64,000 nucleotides of DNA from Sisyra terminalis (taxonomy: Eukaryota; Arthropoda; Insecta; Neuroptera; Sisyridae): contig OY292276.1 in assembly GCA_958496175.1 (NCBI GenBank), forward strand, positions 51,349,080-51,413,079. Reading direction: 5' to 3'. Positions 51,376 through 63,846 of this stretch are shown one piece after another. Position 1 is the stretch's first letter; every line of letters starts with the position of its first letter. The notes under the pieces were generated by a model. That model made no database searches. It was not told the DNA's origin and worked only from the letters and a program-made list of their open reading frames with translations. Both the position numbers and the translations under genes were made by a program.

Positions 51376-54300
51376 ATGGATATTATTAAATTCATTGCTC
51401 TTTTATTTCTTTCCATTAATTGCATAAATGCGGGAAGTATGTTCGATTACTTTATACTTGTACACATTCCAAATGCAAATAGTTAACTAATGTAATGTAT
51501 ATTGGAATTTTTAGAAAATATTGTGTGTTATTATGGAAGTTGGGCAGCTTATCGTCCCTGGAATGGAAAATGCAACGTTGAGGACATAAATCCAAATCTT
51601 TGCACTCATTTAATTTATGCTTTCGCGGGTGTTAGTAGTGATGGATCTGTCCGAGTCGTGGATACTGATTTATCACTTCCTGCAGGTTCAGGTAATTCAA
51701 ATTAAGTTTTCAAGGGAATTATATACAGTAAATTAAATTCACTGCATATAACCATTGCCGATTTATCATTAAGGATTACGGATTTATTTTTTGATGAAGT
51801 TGAAATTCTTTAAGTATATTTTGTTTTATTTCTTAAGTTACCTTGGCCTGAAAAAGAACTGGAACGTGCACGATTTTTCGCAAAATTACAGAATATATAT
51901 TTAGAAACTGGAAAAAGTGCTCTACTTAACAAAAGTTTAAAGTTTTTAGATAACTTTTAATTAATGGCTCTAAAGTTACACTAAAATAGGATACTGAATC
52001 TTGAATAATAATCAGCAGATTATAACAATAAAAATTTGTATTCCTTATTATTCAATAGCTTGAAAATAAACTTAAAAAATTTTGTTTTGGGAGCAAATTT
52101 TTTTAGAAGTTCATCAAAATGCATTATAAAAGTAATCTAATCCTACATGAAAATCAATATTCATTGACTTGTTTTAATTAAAGTCCTGTTTAAAAAAAGA
52201 TAGTTAAAGGCATTTTAAATGTTCAAAATCCCCATTAAAAACCATTAGAAGTCGTATCAAGTTATTAAAGGCATTTTAAATAAAATGATTAACTTTATGA
52301 ATTTAAGTTTTGCTTAAATTGGACTTCGGTTTAAAACAATAGTATAGATATGTGTACAAATATAGTACCAACGATTCTCCTATAACATGGTGGTAATTTA
52401 AGTTCATATGTAGAAAACAACTATCTTTATTAAATCTTGCCAATGCCAGCAATAAGTTAAAGATATTTCTTGCATTATATTTTATTTCATTTTATAAGAC
52501 ATTTCCAACAGATTTCCGTAATGGAGAATATTATTTGATCAAAAATATTGTACAAGTCCACCTTCTTGCAGTTTTGCGTTATCTAAAATCCATATTTAAA
52601 TTTTCAAAGTAAGTTTAATAGGATTACTTCATACTATATACAAATTGCCTTCATACTATAAACTAAAGAAAAAATTAGTCCAAAACTATTCGATTTAAGA
52701 GATCTGTTGATGAAAAATAGATGTTAAAGATAACAATTATATTAATCTGTAATCCTACATGAAAATCAATATCGATTGACTTGTTATAATTGCAGTCCTA
52801 TTAAAATAATATATTTACAGGCATTTTAATTGTTCAAAAAACCCATTTGAGGTCATTAAAGGTCGTGTAAATTTATTAAAGACATTTTAAATTAAATGGT
52901 TTCAAAATGTCTCTAAATGCCTTTTTTAACAGGGAGTAATGTCCCATTGAATTTAAGTTATGCTTAAAATCGATTTAGGTTCAAATCAATGGTACCTATG
53001 TATATCAACCTATTTGTACAAATATAGTACCTACGATTCTCCTATAATATATTGTAGTAATTTAAGTTCATATAGAAGAAACAACTACCTTTATTAAATC
53101 TTTCCGATGACAACGATAAATTGTAGATATTTCTTGCATTATAATTTATTTCATTTTATAAATTATATTTCCAACAGATTTTTGTTAAAATAGAAAATAT
53201 ATTGTGTATTTTCTACTTAATTTAGTTCTGTGTTATCTAAAATCGTTATTATAAGTTTAAATCTGGTGACCAAAATGTTTTGAGTTCAATAGAATTACTT
53301 CTTGCTATATACAAATTGCCAGAATCTTATTGATCACAATAAATAAAAAAATAGCCCCCCAACTATTCGGTTTAAGAAATTTGTAGATAAAAAGTAGATG
53401 TTAAGAACAAAAATAAAATTTTAATTTCTTTTAAGATGGCTTTAACAAGTTTAACGCCTTAAAAACAATCAACCCCCAACTGAAAACCTTGATCGCAGTT
53501 GGAGGATGGAGTGAAAGTTCTGATTTACTTTCTCAAGTAAGTTTATAGTATTGATAGCTTTTGAACTACAAAAATGAAAGATTTTTTTTTTAAATTTAGG
53601 TGTTTAACAATCCAAGAACTCGGACCAATTTTGTTAATAGTGTTATTAGTTTTATAACCCAATATAAGTTTGATGGATTGGATCTCGATTGGGAGTATCC
53701 TAACCAACGAGGAGGAATTGCTGAAGATGTTAATACCTTTTCCTTGGTTCTAAAAGAGCTTCGACAAGCTTTTAATGCCAAAGGATTGTTACTGTCAATC
53801 GCTGCAGCAGCATCACGACCATCAGCGTCTTTGTCGTATAATATAGCTGAGATTGTCAAGTAAGGGAAAATGTGTATTAATTTCATTACAAGAATTAATT
53901 GCTGAAGAACATCTATTTAATGACTAACAGTAGTAATTTCTTTTTTAAAGGATATAGCAGGGTTTGTATGGGAAAATTATCCCCGCGGCTTATTTTGAAT
54001 CAAACTCAGGGGGTCGTTTTGATGCTGAATATAAAAAATTGAGTATACAATATATAAAATATATTGCAGTCCAATTTATGTAGTATAATTTAATATAATA
54101 ATATATCAAAATCATACCACCAACATAAATTTGAACAAGTTACGGAGTGATCCAAACTACTTGATGACCACTGATGAAGATTGCTTGGCAATCGAAATAC
54201 GTATCTGGGCAATACGTCACAAATATTTTTGTTTGAACTTCTGTTCAAATTTATGTTGGTGGTATGCTTTTTATATATTATTATATTATATTAAATTATA

Positions 54301-56178
54301 CTACATAAATTGGACTGCAATATATTTTATATATTGTATACACAGTATAACTGTTCAAAGTTAGCGAAAAAATCTTATTTTGATAAAAAATTGAGCCAAA
54401 TTTTAACTTGTTATTTCAAACGGTTTTCGAGTATTTCAAAAAAAAAATATTCAGTATCAAAACGATTCCCTGAGTTAGAATCGAAAAAGCCGCGGGGGTA
54501 GTTATCCTTTACAAACCCTGCTATACCCATTACATGAAGTGTTACTTCGTATCCAATAATGTAGCATGGATTAATACTTCAATCGAAATCATGTCAAAAT
54601 GGCTTTTTTTATTGCTTTTTGTTCTATTTAAACCTTATGCCTTAATTCTTCTAACAAATCGCTATACCATTTACCTTCCCAAACAATATGAGTTAGCTTT
54701 TATATTGGCAACCATAAAATTGAAATAATTAATAATGTTCTTGGGAACTTGGACTCAAATTATAAGACGTTAAATTTTCAAATCATCTCAACGTTTCGTT
54801 GGTATTTATTTCCAACTTCTTCAGGAGAACTAAGACATAATAACAATGCATGTTGTTCAAGTATTTTTTAACACTGTTGTCTTAGTTTTATACTGAACAG
54901 CGAAAATTAATTTATTTGTGTCATTTGGCTTTGAACAACAGGCATTGTTATTATGTTTTAGTTCTCCTAAAGAAGTTGCAAATAAATACCAACAAAACGT
55001 TGAGATGATTTGAAAATTTAACGTCTTATTATTTGAGTCCAAGTTTCCAAGAACATTATTAATTATTTACCACACCATGGATGAGAGCAACCAGGATAAA
55101 AATTAAATTTTCCATTTTATTGGTTCTCGGATAGCTTTGGGTAATTATTGATGTTAAAAACAACAAATTAATTTCAATATCGGTTAATCAAAAGAAAATG
55201 TCATAAGAAGTTTACCTAAGCGTTGGGAAATCCTTTACTTCCACTTCTCCAAAATTTCATTGCTAATATAGTATCTTTTTTTTGTTTAGATACGTCGATT
55301 TTATAAATTTAATGACCTACGATTTGCATGGTCCATGGGAATCAATAACAGGATTTACAGCTCCCTTACTTCCTAGATCTGATGAATCAGATGAAGTAAA
55401 AGCGACCTTAAATGTAGCCGCTTGCGTGGATTATTGGTTAGCCCAAGGAGCTCCACCATCAAAAATCAATTTGGGCATCCCATTTTATGGCTACACTTAT
55501 ATTTTAACTAATCCTGCTCGATTTAGACCTGGAAGTTCTTCAAGTGGCCCAGGAATATCGGGTCCTTACACAAAAACCGTGGGTCTCATGGGCTATAATG
55601 AGGTAAGTGCCAATGAAAAATATAAATATGAACTCTTTTTGATTAGTTGTTTGAAGGTTTGTGCAATACCTAAAGCCAATTGGACAAGATTTTGGGATCG
55701 ACAACAACAGGTTTCGTATTTGGTTGATGGCTATGATTGGATTGGGTATGATAATGAAAAATCCGTCGCCAATAAAACTAATTATGCTCTATCGAAAAAT
55801 TTGGGAGGTGTAATGATTTGGAGTTATGAAACCGACGATTTTCGGGGACAGTGTGGCAGAGAAAGTCCACTTTTGAAGACAATTAATGAAGTGCTTAATG
55901 GTGTTAGCTATACGGTAAAGGTTTTCTGTATATATTTTTGAATAAAATTTTACCATATGTAAATTTTTTAGACTACAACTACGGCTCCGATAGTTCCTAT
56001 TGGATATGTTTGTCAGTCTGCTGGATATTTCCGGGATCCTAAAAACTGTGGAAAGTTTTATCGATGTGTTGCCAATAATAATTCTTTCTTGAAGTATGAA
56101 TTTATGTGTCCTGATGGACTTTATTTCGACACGGTTAATTTGAATTGTAATTGGCCAGCTAATGTTAAATGTCCTTAA
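51376..56178 (+). CDS. Secreted GH18 chitinase with CBM14 domain, diverged paralogue
   Basis: Seven exons: 51376-51436, 51515-51691, 53436-53536, 53600-53859, 55290-55602, 55657-55914 and 55972-56178, giving 458 codons plus stop. Exons 3, 4 and 5 have the same lengths (101, 260, 313) and phases as in the other chitinases. It has a signal peptide (MDIIKFIALLFLSINCINAG), KTLIAVGGW (to 104), FDGLDLDWEYP with catalytic Glu145, MTYDLHG and GGVMIWSYETDDF. A short Thr linker leads to a six-cysteine CBM14 domain (from VCQSAGYF to VKCP). It is predicted to be an active extracellular chitinase. Introns 2 and 4 are large and filled with repeats. Intron 5 (55603-55656) is 54 bp and open, so its retention would add 18 residues without a frameshift. 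Confidence 0.92.
52135..53400. repeat. Diverged tandem duplication in intron 2 of the fourth chitinase
   Basis: 52135-52725 and 52747-53400 are collinear. Shared marks are TCCTACATGAAAATCAATAT, AAAGGCATTTTAAAT-like text, GTAATTTAAGTTCATAT and ATTTCTTGCATTATA. The unit is about 620 bp with many substitutions; no coding frame. Confidence 0.6.
53950..54528. mobile_element. Palindromic element in intron 4 of the fourth chitinase
   Basis: The ends are GGATATAGCAGGGTTTGTA and TACAAACCCTGCTATACCC. The arms of about 190 bp pair imperfectly at the outside and very well inside (CATACCACCAACATAAATTT with its complement). The spacer of about 100 bp holds a hammerhead-like core on the plus strand. The element is on the sense strand of the gene, so it is in the pre-mRNA. 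Confidence 0.7.
54147..54220 (+). ncRNA. Best hammerhead-like motif of the window
   Basis: CTGATGA (54171-54177) is followed by A, a perfect 6-bp stem GATTGC/GCAATC with loop TTG, and GAAA (54193-54196). Then ATACGTAT forms a very short third stem ending in C, where a hammerhead would cut. CCA before the core pairs with TGG after it, and GTGA/TCAC can extend that stem outside internal loops. The unpaired A after CTGATGA and the tiny third stem are departures from the consensus. Confidence 0.5.
54727..55067. mobile_element. Foldback element with paired hammerhead-like cores
   Basis: Arms 54727-54870 and 54925-55067 are inverted repeats with ends AATAATTAATAATGTTCTTG and its complement. The left arm has, on the minus strand, CTGAAGA, A, stem GTTGG/CCAAC and GAAACG (54789-54830). 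The right arm has an eroded plus-strand version (54961-55005). No coding frame. Confidence 0.65.
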
Positions 56179-57599
56179 CTTTACCTCTAAAAAAATGTTA
56201 ATATTGATTTTTGTTTTGGGAAATTGTTGACATTGTTATCATCGAAAAAGTAGTTGAATAAAATTTTCTTCAAATTTAATACTGAGTGTATTTTTCTGTT
56301 TTTTGCCTAATAGTAGATTTAGTTTGCCTTTTATCTAGTCTGTTTCTTCGACGAAGTTCTTCAAAACGAGGTACTCTATTCCTTTTTTTAAAAAGTCCAG
56401 AATTTAACTACTTAGCCCTATCGCTGTTATTATTAATTTAACGTAAGTAGTCAACCTTTTCTTCTGAAGAAATATTAGTTAAACTTGAGTACAAAGTTTC
56501 TATCAAATCAGTAATTCTTTGTTTAAATTGGAACCACAAATAAAACCACGTTAAAATATTGGTTCAATTATTTAAATTAGACTTGTCTGTGGCCATTTTT
56601 ATACATTTTTTTACGAAAAACTAAGATATACTTGAAAACAAAATATTATCAAAATTGATATACCTGTTCTTGAATTATTCGAAAGAATGCAAATAGGCAG
56701 ACATTTACGTTCAAATTATTAACCTTTGGTTCTTAATGATCAATATTATGAGCAAAACTGAATAATTCGAATAATTATAATAATAATAATCTGAATAATT
56801 CCAAGCTGGTGTAAAAATTGCAAATATTCTACCTGCTCTTAACTGATGATATGAAATAATATAGTTATGCTTGAAGGTCAAAATGTATTTATAAATTCAG
56901 ATTCAAGGATGGCATTTATGGATTCGGAAACAGTTGTAAATGTAAGTACAAATGATAACAAATAATAAATATCTCAAATTGGTTCCAAATTCCTGAATAA
57001 CATATTCATAACTGTTATTCTCTCGTTCACATTTTGGCCTTCAAGCTTTTACTATGTTATTTCATATCACCATCAACTAATTTTACACTTAACATGTGGA
57101 ATCCATACTAAAAATAGCCATAACAAAAATGAAACCTATTCCAATTTTCATTTATTAGTTATTAATCTAAATAAATTAGTTATAATAAATACAAACTTAT
57201 ATTTTACCTACACGTTTAAATTTAAATCTTCAAACGATATTAAGATAAAATAAGTTAATTTCAATTCGATTATATATCAATTTTTGCAGTTTTAAGTTAA
57301 TAATCATTCAATTATCGAGACGAAAATATCAATAAAATTAAAGATATAACTTTTATAGGCATGTACTTGTATTGATTCGGTAGCCAAAATGATGATAGGA
57401 TTTCCGGTTTATTTTTTTATATTTAGCAATTACATAAAAAGTGTAAAGAGTTGTTAAAGGGTATTTTTTTTTAAATATTTATTGTTTTCTGTATTTATAA
57501 TACTTAGCAACATATTTCATAGATTAAAATTCGCCATCGGAGTGAAACTCGTCGACGAAGTAGTGCACCTTTGTAAAAGAAACCAGCCAGTACTGGCAT
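56179..57599. other. Gene-free stretch downstream of the fourth chitinase
   Basis: A poly(A) signal (AATAAA) is about 80 bp after the stop. 56511-57090 is the third copy of the R600 repeat. The remainder has no coding frame. Confidence 0.5.
56511..57090 (+). repeat. Dispersed repeat R600, copy 3
   Basis: It is collinear with 2566-3095 and inverted relative to about 6185-6610. Its presence at both ends of the window argues for an interspersed element rather than a local duplication. Confidence 0.55.
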
Positions 57600-59640
57600 T
57601 TTCCCTGTTATTTTATTTGAACTTTAATCCGGGTCCGGTAAAAGGTCCCGAGGCCACCTTCTTTTTAGACGGCGTGGAGGGTTTTTAGGGTGAGAATTTG
57701 TTAAGAGGGCTTGTGCTTGTGGGTTTGGGTGACCGGATAATTTGTTGTGAAATTTGATAAACTGGTCTTGAATAAAATTTGGGACAAAAGGAATTTTAAG
57801 GTCGTTGTGGATAGTACGGTTATTTACGTAATAAGGAGCATTCAGGATGTGACAAAAAACTGTAGATTAAAATGATTGGATAAGTTGAATATTGGAAGGT
57901 CTGGTTGAGCCCCACAACTTTGCTCCGTACGCTCAGATTGGTTTGATAATAGTTTTGCAAATTGTCAGTTTGTTTTTTATATCTAACTGTGATTTGGGTT
58001 CCAATAGTCTTCGTAGTAGTCCGTATCTTTTGTTTAGTTCTTGTCGTTTTTGTTTAACGTGGGGTTTCCAATTTAAATGTTTGTCTAGGTACATTCCTAA
58101 GTATTTTACTACTGGGGCGGTTGGTATTAAGTTATTGTTAAAGTATAAAGGAGAACAAGTAGTTCTTTTTAGTATGAAAGTTGTAATGACCGATTTTTTT
58201 TTCATTTATTTTAATTTTCCATCTATCGCACCATTTGGGGATGAGGTCAAGGTGATGCTGGAGTGTGATTGAGGCTTTTGAGTGATCAGGATCAGAGGAC
58301 AGGATAGCTGTATCGTCAGCATAGGTAGTGATTGTGGTTAGTGGATGAGTCGGGATGTCGGCTGTATATATGTTGTACAGTATAGGTCCCAGAATGCTAC
58401 CCTGAGGAACCCCTACGTGGATCATTGAAACACTAGATAGTGCCTCACCACATCTGACGCTGATGCTACGGGTAAGAAGATAAGACTTGATTATAAGAAA
58501 ATATTGGGAGGGGAGAATATTTTTAAGCTTAATCAGAAACCCCGGGTGTTATACTCGATCGAATGCCAGAGAGACATCGAAAAAGGCCCCCACACAGACT
58601 TTTTTCGTTTCAAGTGTATCTGAAATTTCGTCGCCAACTCTTAGGGTTTGTTGCGTTGTTGAGTGGAAGGGGCGAAATCCAAATTGATGTGAGGGGATTA
58701 TGTTATGAGATTCAATTGTAGGTAGTAATCTTTTTTGAAGGATACGTTCAAAAATTTTGGAAAGCGATGGAAGGAGACTTATGGGCCTATAGGATAATGG
58801 GATTTAATTGGGTTTATTTGGTTTTGGGATCATCACAATAATGGAGTGTTTCCATTTTGTGAGAAAATGAGTGGTACGAAGAATGGAATTAAAAAGTGAG
58901 GTAAGGAACATTAATGCTTTTCGTGGTAGGTGACGAAGGATCTCGGTTGATATTAAGTCGTGGCCTGGGGACTTTTTTAAGGGTGCTTTTTCGATCAGGA
59001 ATTTTATTTCAAAGGGATTTATGGGTTTGGCTAGCAGTTCAAGGAGTAAAGGAATTTGTAGGTGAAGAGTGACACCCCGGTCGTGACTTGAGTCACCAAA
59101 ATTTAGGTGAGGGGAAAAGGAACGTTCCAAATGTTTTGCAAATGTGGTGCACCTATCAACGCTATTTCTGGCCCAGGAACCGTCCTCGCACCGAATAGAA
59201 GAGGGTAATGTAGGGTGTTTTAGTAATCTTTTGGCGGTGTTCCAAAGGGAATTGTCTTTGGTTGTTAGAGACCTAACGTATTTAGAATATTGTGAAAATC
59301 TGAAATTTTTTAGTTGAGATCGAAGGAGAGTACAGAGTTGGTTATATCGAAGTTTATCCAAAGGGTATCGTGTTGTTTGCCATCTTTTCCTTGCTAGGCG
59401 TTTTGTTTGGATAGTGGAAAGGATAAAGTTTGTTAATGATGGTTTTGGTTTGGGAGAAGAGCATGATAATTTTATGTCCTTGTGAACCTAAGTCGTGAAG
59501 ATTTCCATCCCCATGTCTACGTCGTGCGGCGTTTTAAGCGGTATCTTTAGATCAAGTAAGGTTTCAAGGGCCTCTTGGAATAATTCCCAGTTGTAAAAAT
59601 TATAGGGTAGAAAATCAAAATCACCAAAACTATTATGAAT
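57600..59640 (-). pseudogene. Jockey-like non-LTR retrotransposon, 5'-truncated and broken
   Basis: On the minus strand the order is: the end of an endonuclease region (NWELFQEALETLLDL at about 59590), a linker (58804-59361, ending VMIPKPNKPN), the reverse transcriptase core (RPISLLPSLSKIFERIL, HQFGFRPFHST, GAFFDVSLAFDRV), GVPQGSILGPILYNIYTADIP with YADDTAIL (58138-58425), and a distal part (VVKYLGMYLDKHLNWKPHV; then SHPKNPPRRLKRRWPRDL near 57650). The catalytic YADD is kept. In-frame stops follow NKPN and FDRV, another lies in the distal part, and the frame shifts near 58200. The 5' part is missing beyond about 59640. It is not active. The local GC content is higher than that of its flanks. 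Confidence 0.85.
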
Positions 59641-62600
59641 ACCAGATCACAAATAGGATCATTAAAGGGTCTACAAATTAATTAAAAAGAAACATATTTA
59701 AACCTTCATTTGCCATTTCGAAATATGAAAAAGATCAATAAATATACAAAGAACTGTAGAGTATAGCAAAAGAAGAGAAACTAATCCATTAAAACAACTC
59801 CTTATATGTTATACATCGTACGATGGCTTAAAGACTATGATTAATTCCAAACTATAGTATAGAAAGGATAAAAATTATTACCAAAACAAAATCGGGACAT
59901 CATTGTGGCACATTTAAACAGCTACATTGTACTAATGCAGAAAGGTGAGTCACCTTAACCATATGCTAAAGTGTTAAATGGTTAATAACAATAAATTATT
60001 ATTATGTTTAAGGAAGTACTGCAGAAAACTGGAACATTCCCAATAAGTTTCCAGTCCCTGACAAAAACTGACCTTAGAGTAGGCCCAAAGAATAATATAA
60101 TTTCGGAGGACATAAAGAAAAGTAAAAATGTGATTAGAATTATCTATATATGTCTAAAAGCTCATGAAAAAGTGATATTTTAATAATTTTTGCATGCATA
60201 TGGGTTTTAATATGTTTAATGTTTTTATAGGTATGAATCAAAATATTAAAATAAAATGTCTATTTAAGAGACTCACTTATTTTTTTAATATCAAGTTTAA
60301 GTATTGGTATTTAATTATATTCATATTAATAATTAAACATGTGGGAATATTACCGATATCAATTAATTTTCGCAATTCAATTTTAGGTGGTGCAAAGTTC
60401 ACCAGGTCCTCTAGTAATAAATAAATTAACATTTTCCATAATTCTAATTGTAGTTTTAGAAGTGAACTATAAAATTCGTAACGATATTAACTATCTACTC
60501 TACAAAAGCGCAGAGATCAATTGAGCTTGGTAACTATGTTCAGAATAAATTGCATAGAGGACAGTAGTAGGCTAATATTGACTCCCGATGCAACAAGGGA
60601 CTTTACATATACCTTCGTTTTATTAATAAAACCGTATTCATATATTTTTGAAAACTTTTTATTTCGTTTTATTGGAAAAGCTCAACAAAAAAAAATCGTT
60701 GGCATATTGTTAGAATCGAGCTTTTCTGATAATACAGGGTATATTGTAAAATATTTTCCCAACAATACGCTAACGACTCACGTACTTTAATGCTAGTGGA
60801 ACCGAAATAAAGAAATGGAAAAATTCCCGTTGAAAATTTCCCATTCCCATCGTTCCCGAAAAGAAAGCCACGTGTGGTGTCGTGTGTTGTTTATCAAAGG
60901 CCGCTTGATGTTGCCGCTGTGATTTGCGAATATTTTCACCGAACCGGAATAATTTTAACGTGATTTTCAGTTCTGCAGACGGTTGTGTTTTCTCAATTGT
61001 ATTTCATATGTTTGGGTGTTTTGTGGTAATTTTTCCTCCACGTTTCATGCAGCTCCTACGCCAATTTTATAAATTTAAAAAATAAATAAAACAATTCGCA
61101 GACTACAAAAGCCGTACACCAAAAAAAAAAAAAATACATGACTAGCATAGGTAAATTGTTCGCAAATGTGTTGTATATTTTTTTATTAAATAAAAAAAAA
61201 ACCATACGCAAAATATAGTGATAAGACTTACACTAATAATATCTATTGTTTCTATATAAATTTATAACAATTTTTTCTCTGGGAATTAAGGCAACTCTAG
61301 GGTTAATAAGCATTCATAAATCGTGAAATATTGAATATTGAATCCATACAAGTATGAAAGCCACTTTGACCACTCATCCCTCTTAAGGCAATATAAAATT
61401 ATATAGCCCTACCTTTCTAATAAACAATCATTTTTATTATTAAAGTTTTTATATTTTTCAAAATTAACTTTTAATTTGTATGTTTCAGGATTTATGTTTT
61501 TCTGAATATTACGTTAATTTATTCAAGTATTATTAGATATTTTTACATAATCGATTATGAACAATTCAATGGGTTCAAAAGAATTTTATGTAACACACTA
61601 ATGATTACATTTATCACACAACACAAGTGTGAATAACTGATAACCACTCGAAACAAATTTGCTACGGACAGATGTGAATTAAAATATCAAGAAGGGTGTT
61701 TTCGAGGGTAAATCCAAATCCTTTCATTGAAGTAAATTGAAAAAAAAATCCTTAAATTTGAGTAATATTCCCTATATATATAATAAATCATAAACACTCT
61801 AACCGAAATACTTATGAATTTAACTTTTTTTATTTGATGAAAGAAAATAAAATAATAAACTCTCAAAATAAGTACAGTCTTAATTGGTGATTAGTCTCAC
61901 ATATTGGAGAGATTTTAAGTGAAGTGTGTAATAATAATTACGGCATTAATTAAACACAGTAATTGAGTAAAATGGGAAAACTTGTAATTACGAAATATGG
62001 TGAAAATAATAGGTCATATCATGTAAGCGTATATTAATCAAGATTTCCCTTAAGTTTCGTCTTTAAATTGAACAGATTTATGAGTATGTTTTTCGATAAT
62101 TTTATCTTTACGAGTATGGAAAATTTAAAAAAGAAACTTTATTGCGTAATTTTTTATAATTCCTTGTCAAGAGTATGACACATTCATAAAAAAAAAGATT
62201 AAGAGGATTGTACTTGTAAAATTCAAGGTGAATTCGAAAAATTCAAGTTTTCAAAAATACGTTAAAAAGATGACTAATTTAAATAGTTAGCATTTTTAAA
62301 TATCATTTACACCAAAATATTTAATTTTTAAAGGGTATAGTTTAAAGAACAAAAGAGTCTTATGTCTAGAAAAAAGATTTTATCATCCCTAAAAAGAATT
62401 ATACAAAAAAAATGATTAAAAATCAGCCTTTTTTTGGCCTTAAATGAAAGCTTTTTTCGTGTACCTTTACCAATAAAATTCAATTTATTTGTAAAGTAAT
62501 TGATAACATCAAAATTCTTACCGATAAAAATATTATTTGTTTTTAATCCACAAAGATAATTAACAGGTAAATCATTAAATATAAAAAAATATATATTTCG

Positions 62601-62720
62601 TTTATGCAACTAAAAATACTTTTATACAAATGTGGTTGCTTCAAAACTAGAGCTTTGACTTTCAAGCCGCCAAGTACTTAAACTTACGGATCCCATGTTG
62701 CTTTCTATTATTTCGAATAT
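59641..62720. other. Gene-free stretch
   Basis: There is no convincing coding frame. 60790-61075 is markedly richer in GC than its surroundings and might be a promoter or non-coding first exon. A short form of the AACTCTAGGG repeat is at 61288-61330. Confidence 0.4.
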
Positions 62721-62723
62721 ATA

Positions 62724-63846
62724 AGTTCAATAGAAATACCAAGAAATCAAATTGTCGGAATAAAAATACAGAAATCTGTAAATATTTTTTGCAATCATTC
62801 TAATCAATTAAAAGGAGTACCGAATAATTTTTATAGCACAGAATTTTTCGAATATTTCTACTTTGTGCCCTTACAACGTTATTTTTTCGCAATAGTGAAC
62901 AAATCGGTCTTTCTTTTTTCTCTTTTTAGTGAATCTAGGATACTCATTTTTCTTCGTCCTTTTGATTTGAGATCTTTCTATTTTCCTTCCATAATGCCAA
63001 ATATTCTAATAAATTCACTTCTAAAATGTGTTCAGTAAAATATTTTTTCTGAATTGTGTTAGTATTTATGTTAAAATAGATTTTCCAATTTTAATACCTG
63101 GAATAATGAGTTGAATTTATAAAAAAAAATATATATAAGGAAAACTTTCATCTTATATTCAAAATAATAAGAAGACAATTCAGGTTGTTTAAGATCAGTT
63201 TTTTTTATTTAATGTTTTTAATATTCAAATTAGCTACGAAAAAATTTTTTTTGGTGATTGAATTTAAATTGAAAATATTATATTTTTTGTGATTCAAAAA
63301 GCCTGATGAAGTTACGAAACATAACGAAACGTAGCTAATTTGAATTAAAAAATATTAAATAAAAAACCCGATCTTAAACAACCTGAATTGTTTTCTTATT
63401 ATTTTGAATATAAGATGAAAGTTTTCCTTATATATATTTTTTTTTATAAATTCAACTCATTATTCCAGGTATTAAAATTGGAAAATCTATTTTAATACAA
63501 ATACTAACACAATTCAGAAAAAATATTTTACTGGATACATTTTGGAAGTAAATTTATTAGAATATTTGGCATTATGGAAGGAAAATTGAAAGATCTCAAA
63601 TCAAAAAAAACGAAGAAGGATAAGTATCCTAGATTCACTAGAAAAAGAAATAAGAAAGACCAATATGTTCACTATTGCGAAAAAATAACGTTGTAAGGGC
63701 ACAAAGTTGAAATAATCGAAAGATTATGTGCTAATTTAATTATTCGGTACTCTTTTTAAGCAATTAGAATGATTGCAAAAAATATGTACACATTTCTGTA
63801 TTTTTATTCCGACAATTTAATTTCTTGGTATTTCTATTGAACTATT
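62724..63846. mobile_element. Palindrome of about 1.1 kb with hammerhead-like motif at the centre
   Basis: The left arm (about 62724-63238) and right arm (about 63330-63846) are inverted copies over about 515 bp with scattered differences. Outer text is AGTTCAATAGAAATACC and its complement; inner text is CAAATTAGCTACG and its complement. The centre of about 90 bp is AT-rich and ends in CTGATGA, A, stem GTTACG with CATAAC, and GAAACGTAGCT (63300-63336). It belongs to the same family as 8160-8345. A 39-codon basic frame in the right arm (63574-63696) is interrupted in the left arm. Confidence 0.75.
63300..63336 (+). ncRNA. Hammerhead-like motif in the large palindrome
   Basis: GCCTGATGAAG, an imperfect 6-bp stem (one A where the sister copy at 8.2 kb has G), then GAAACGTAGC. 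AGC and GCT around it can pair. The sister copy has a perfect stem, so this one has drifted. Confidence 0.4.

Noticed and set aside
57482..58272. Plus-strand frames over the retrotransposon
   Set aside because: Antisense to the reverse transcriptase region; YADD and GVPQGS are on the minus strand.
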